Shown one piece after another: positions 62,958-64,000 of a DNA stretch of 64,000 nucleotides. The stretch lies in contig NZ_UAUU01000011.1 of NCBI RefSeq assembly GCF_900457465.1, positions 248,001 to 312,000 of the forward strand, given 5' to 3'. Below the pieces are notes generated by a model. That model searched no databases, was not told the DNA's origin, and saw only the letters and a list, made by a program, of their open reading frames with translations. Every line of letters begins with the position of its first letter. The first letter of the stretch is position 1. The position numbers were made by a program, and so were the translations under genes. The DNA is from Sphingobacterium multivorum (GTDB lineage Bacteria; Bacteroidota; Bacteroidia; Sphingobacteriales; Sphingobacteriaceae).

Positions 62958-64000
62958 TTGGAAAAATTTAATATAGATAAAATACGAGCCGATTTTCCGA
63001 TTCTGAAGAGAGAGGTAAATGGTAAACCATTGGTTTATTTGGATAATGGCGCGACAACACAGAAGCCGAGTTCTGTTATCAATTCGATTGTACATTATTA
63101 TACAGATATGAATAGTAATGTGCATCGGGGCGTACATTATCTTAGTCAGATATCGACGGACGCTTTTGAGGTGACTCGAAAAAAAGTTCAGGCTTTCATC
63201 CATGCTGCTGAAGATAAGGAAATCATTATCACCAAAGGAACAACAGATGGAATTAATCTGATTGCCACTTGTTATGGCAGAGCTTTTATTCACGAAGGTG
63301 ATGAGATTATTATTTCAGCGATGGAACACCATTCCAATATTGTGCCTTGGCAGATGCTCTGTGATGAAAAGGGCTGTAAAATTCGGGTCATTCCGATGAA
63401 TGATAAAGGTGAGCTTGATATGGATGCCTACAGCAATTTGTTTAATGAGAAAACCAAATTAGTTGCTGTAACCTATGTTTCAAACTCCCTTGGGACAATC
63501 AATCCTGTGCGTGAGATGATTTCAATTGCTCATGGACATGGTGCTGTTGTTTTAGTCGATGCTGCGCAGGCTGTTCAACATATACAGATTGATGTTCAAA
63601 AGCTGGATGTAGATTTTCTGGTATTTTCCGGACATAAAATGTACGGTCCTACAGGTGTAGGAGTGTTATATGGCAAAGAGGAGCTATTGAACGCGATGCC
63701 ACCTTATCAAGGTGGTGGAGATATGATTAAAGAGGTTACTTTTGAAAAAACGACCTATAATGAATTGCCTTTTAAATTTGAGGCGGGTACGCCTAATATT
63801 GAAGCCGGTATCTGTTTGAACGAGGCCATCGATTATATCAATTCAATAGGTCTGGAAAATATCGAGGCCTACGAACATGATTTGTTGCAATACGCTACGG
63901 AGAAGTTGGCTGAAATTCCGGGCATGCGGTTTATTGGAACGGCCGAGCAGAAATGTTCCGTTATTTCATTTGTAATTGATGGCACGCATCCTTACGACGT
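62958..64000 (+). CDS. sufS: Cysteine desulfurase SufS (partial, runs off the window)
   Basis: Removes sulfur from cysteine for Fe-S cluster assembly; PLP-dependent. The frame starts with TTG at 62958 (MEKFNIDKIRADFPILKREV) because the in-frame TAG at 62949 excludes anything upstream and no ATG follows nearby. Conserved parts: VYLDNGATTQKP (about 27), ITKGTTDGINL, MEHHSNIVPW (about 122), VDAAQAVQH, and the PLP-lysine in VFSGHKMYGPTGVGVLYGKE (about 222). 347 codons are present; the active-site Cys lies beyond the end. A minus-strand ORF over this stretch is a shadow. Confidence 0.94.
   Translation, partial: MEKFNIDKIRADFPILKREVNGKPLVYLDNGATTQKPSSVINSIVHYYTDMNSNVHRGVHYLSQISTDAFEVTRKKVQAFIHAAEDKEIIITKGTTDGINLIATCYGRAFIHEGDEIIISAMEHHSNIVPWQMLCDEKGCKIRVIPMNDKGELDMDAYSNLFNEKTKLVAVTYVSNSLGTINPVREMISIAHGHGAVVLVDAAQAVQHIQIDVQKLDVDFLVFSGHKMYGPTGVGVLYGKEELLNAMPPYQGGGDMIKEVTFEKTTYNELPFKFEAGTPNIEAGICLNEAIDYINSIGLENIEAYEHDLLQYATEKLAEIPGMRFIGTAEQKCSVISFVIDGTHPYD

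Noticed and set aside
62811..63293. 160-codon minus-strand ORF near the right end
   Set aside because: Antisense to the sufS start, which has clear cysteine desulfurase motifs and begins with TTG.
1..64000. CRISPR array, prophage or restriction-modification locus
   Set aside because: No regularly spaced repeats, phage structural genes, methyltransferase-endonuclease pairs or toxin-antitoxin pairs were seen in any part of the window.

Overview
The window looks like chromosomal DNA of a Bacteroidota bacterium, most likely Sphingobacterium or a close relative in Sphingobacteriaceae. Supporting signs are a SusC/SusD outer-membrane pair, a tmRNA whose tag reads GEENYALAA, promoters of the TAnnTTTG type, the futalosine menaquinone enzyme MqnC, a type B L31, a group III truncated haemoglobin, a membrane fatty-acid hydroxylase of the kind used on sphingolipid acyl chains, and many genes without a clear Shine-Dalgarno. 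The genus is inferred from gene style, not from a database match.

Layout. 0-10.7 kb: AGE-family sugar epimerase, tmRNA, M3 peptidase, aminotransferase, CDF metal exporter, lepA, folD and a repeat-rich lipoprotein. 10.8-20.7 kb: several genes broken by single-base indels (serine hydrolase, DUF1543, amino-acid permease, fbaA, GIN-domain protein) between intact NmrA/Rrf2, M1 peptidase and ArsC-like genes. 21-25 kb: fatty-acid hydroxylase, truncated haemoglobin, orphan ExbD, two secreted unknowns and a membrane-anchored winged-helix regulator whose end is overrun by an ISL3-like insertion sequence (about 25.6-27.0 kb). 27-29.4 kb: two identical tRNA-Ser(TGA) genes in 139-bp direct repeats flank an ECF sigma-factor cassette. 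29.4-34.4 kb: bestrophin, a GH25-rhodanese-thioredoxin operon, a tiny Asp-rich protein, scpB and mqnC. 34.8-44.3 kb: SusC/SusD, then a dacB / UMF1-like MFS / LutA-like / TIM-barrel run. 44.5-47.8 and 58.3-61.7 kb: two tandem pairs of POT peptide transporters. 47.9-52.7 kb: CNNM/CorC protein and a divergent GH109-like / N-acetylhexosamine-kinase-like locus with two LacI-type palindromes between the genes. 53.3-58.2 kb: rpmE2, then GlmU-like, tpiA, prmA, mpl and an HTH regulator. 61.8-64 kb: acyl-ACP desaturase and the start of sufS, cut by the window end.

Most of the window is housekeeping and nutrient uptake: peptide import (four POT proteins) with M3/M1 peptidases, glycan uptake (SusCD) and amino-sugar handling (GH109, kinase, CBM9-like), glycolysis (fbaA, tpiA) and cell-wall recycling (mpl, dacB, GH25).

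The broken genes share one signature: one-base gains or losses, mostly in short homopolymer runs, with clean reading frame on both sides. Since this includes fbaA and other highly conserved genes, assembly or sequencing error is the simplest explanation; I give the reconstructed gene span for each. No CRISPR array, prophage or recognisable defence system was seen. The best leads for new biology are the GH109/kinase control region, the Rrf2/NmrA dyad, the C-terminal winged-helix membrane regulator, and the sigma cassette between duplicated tRNAs.
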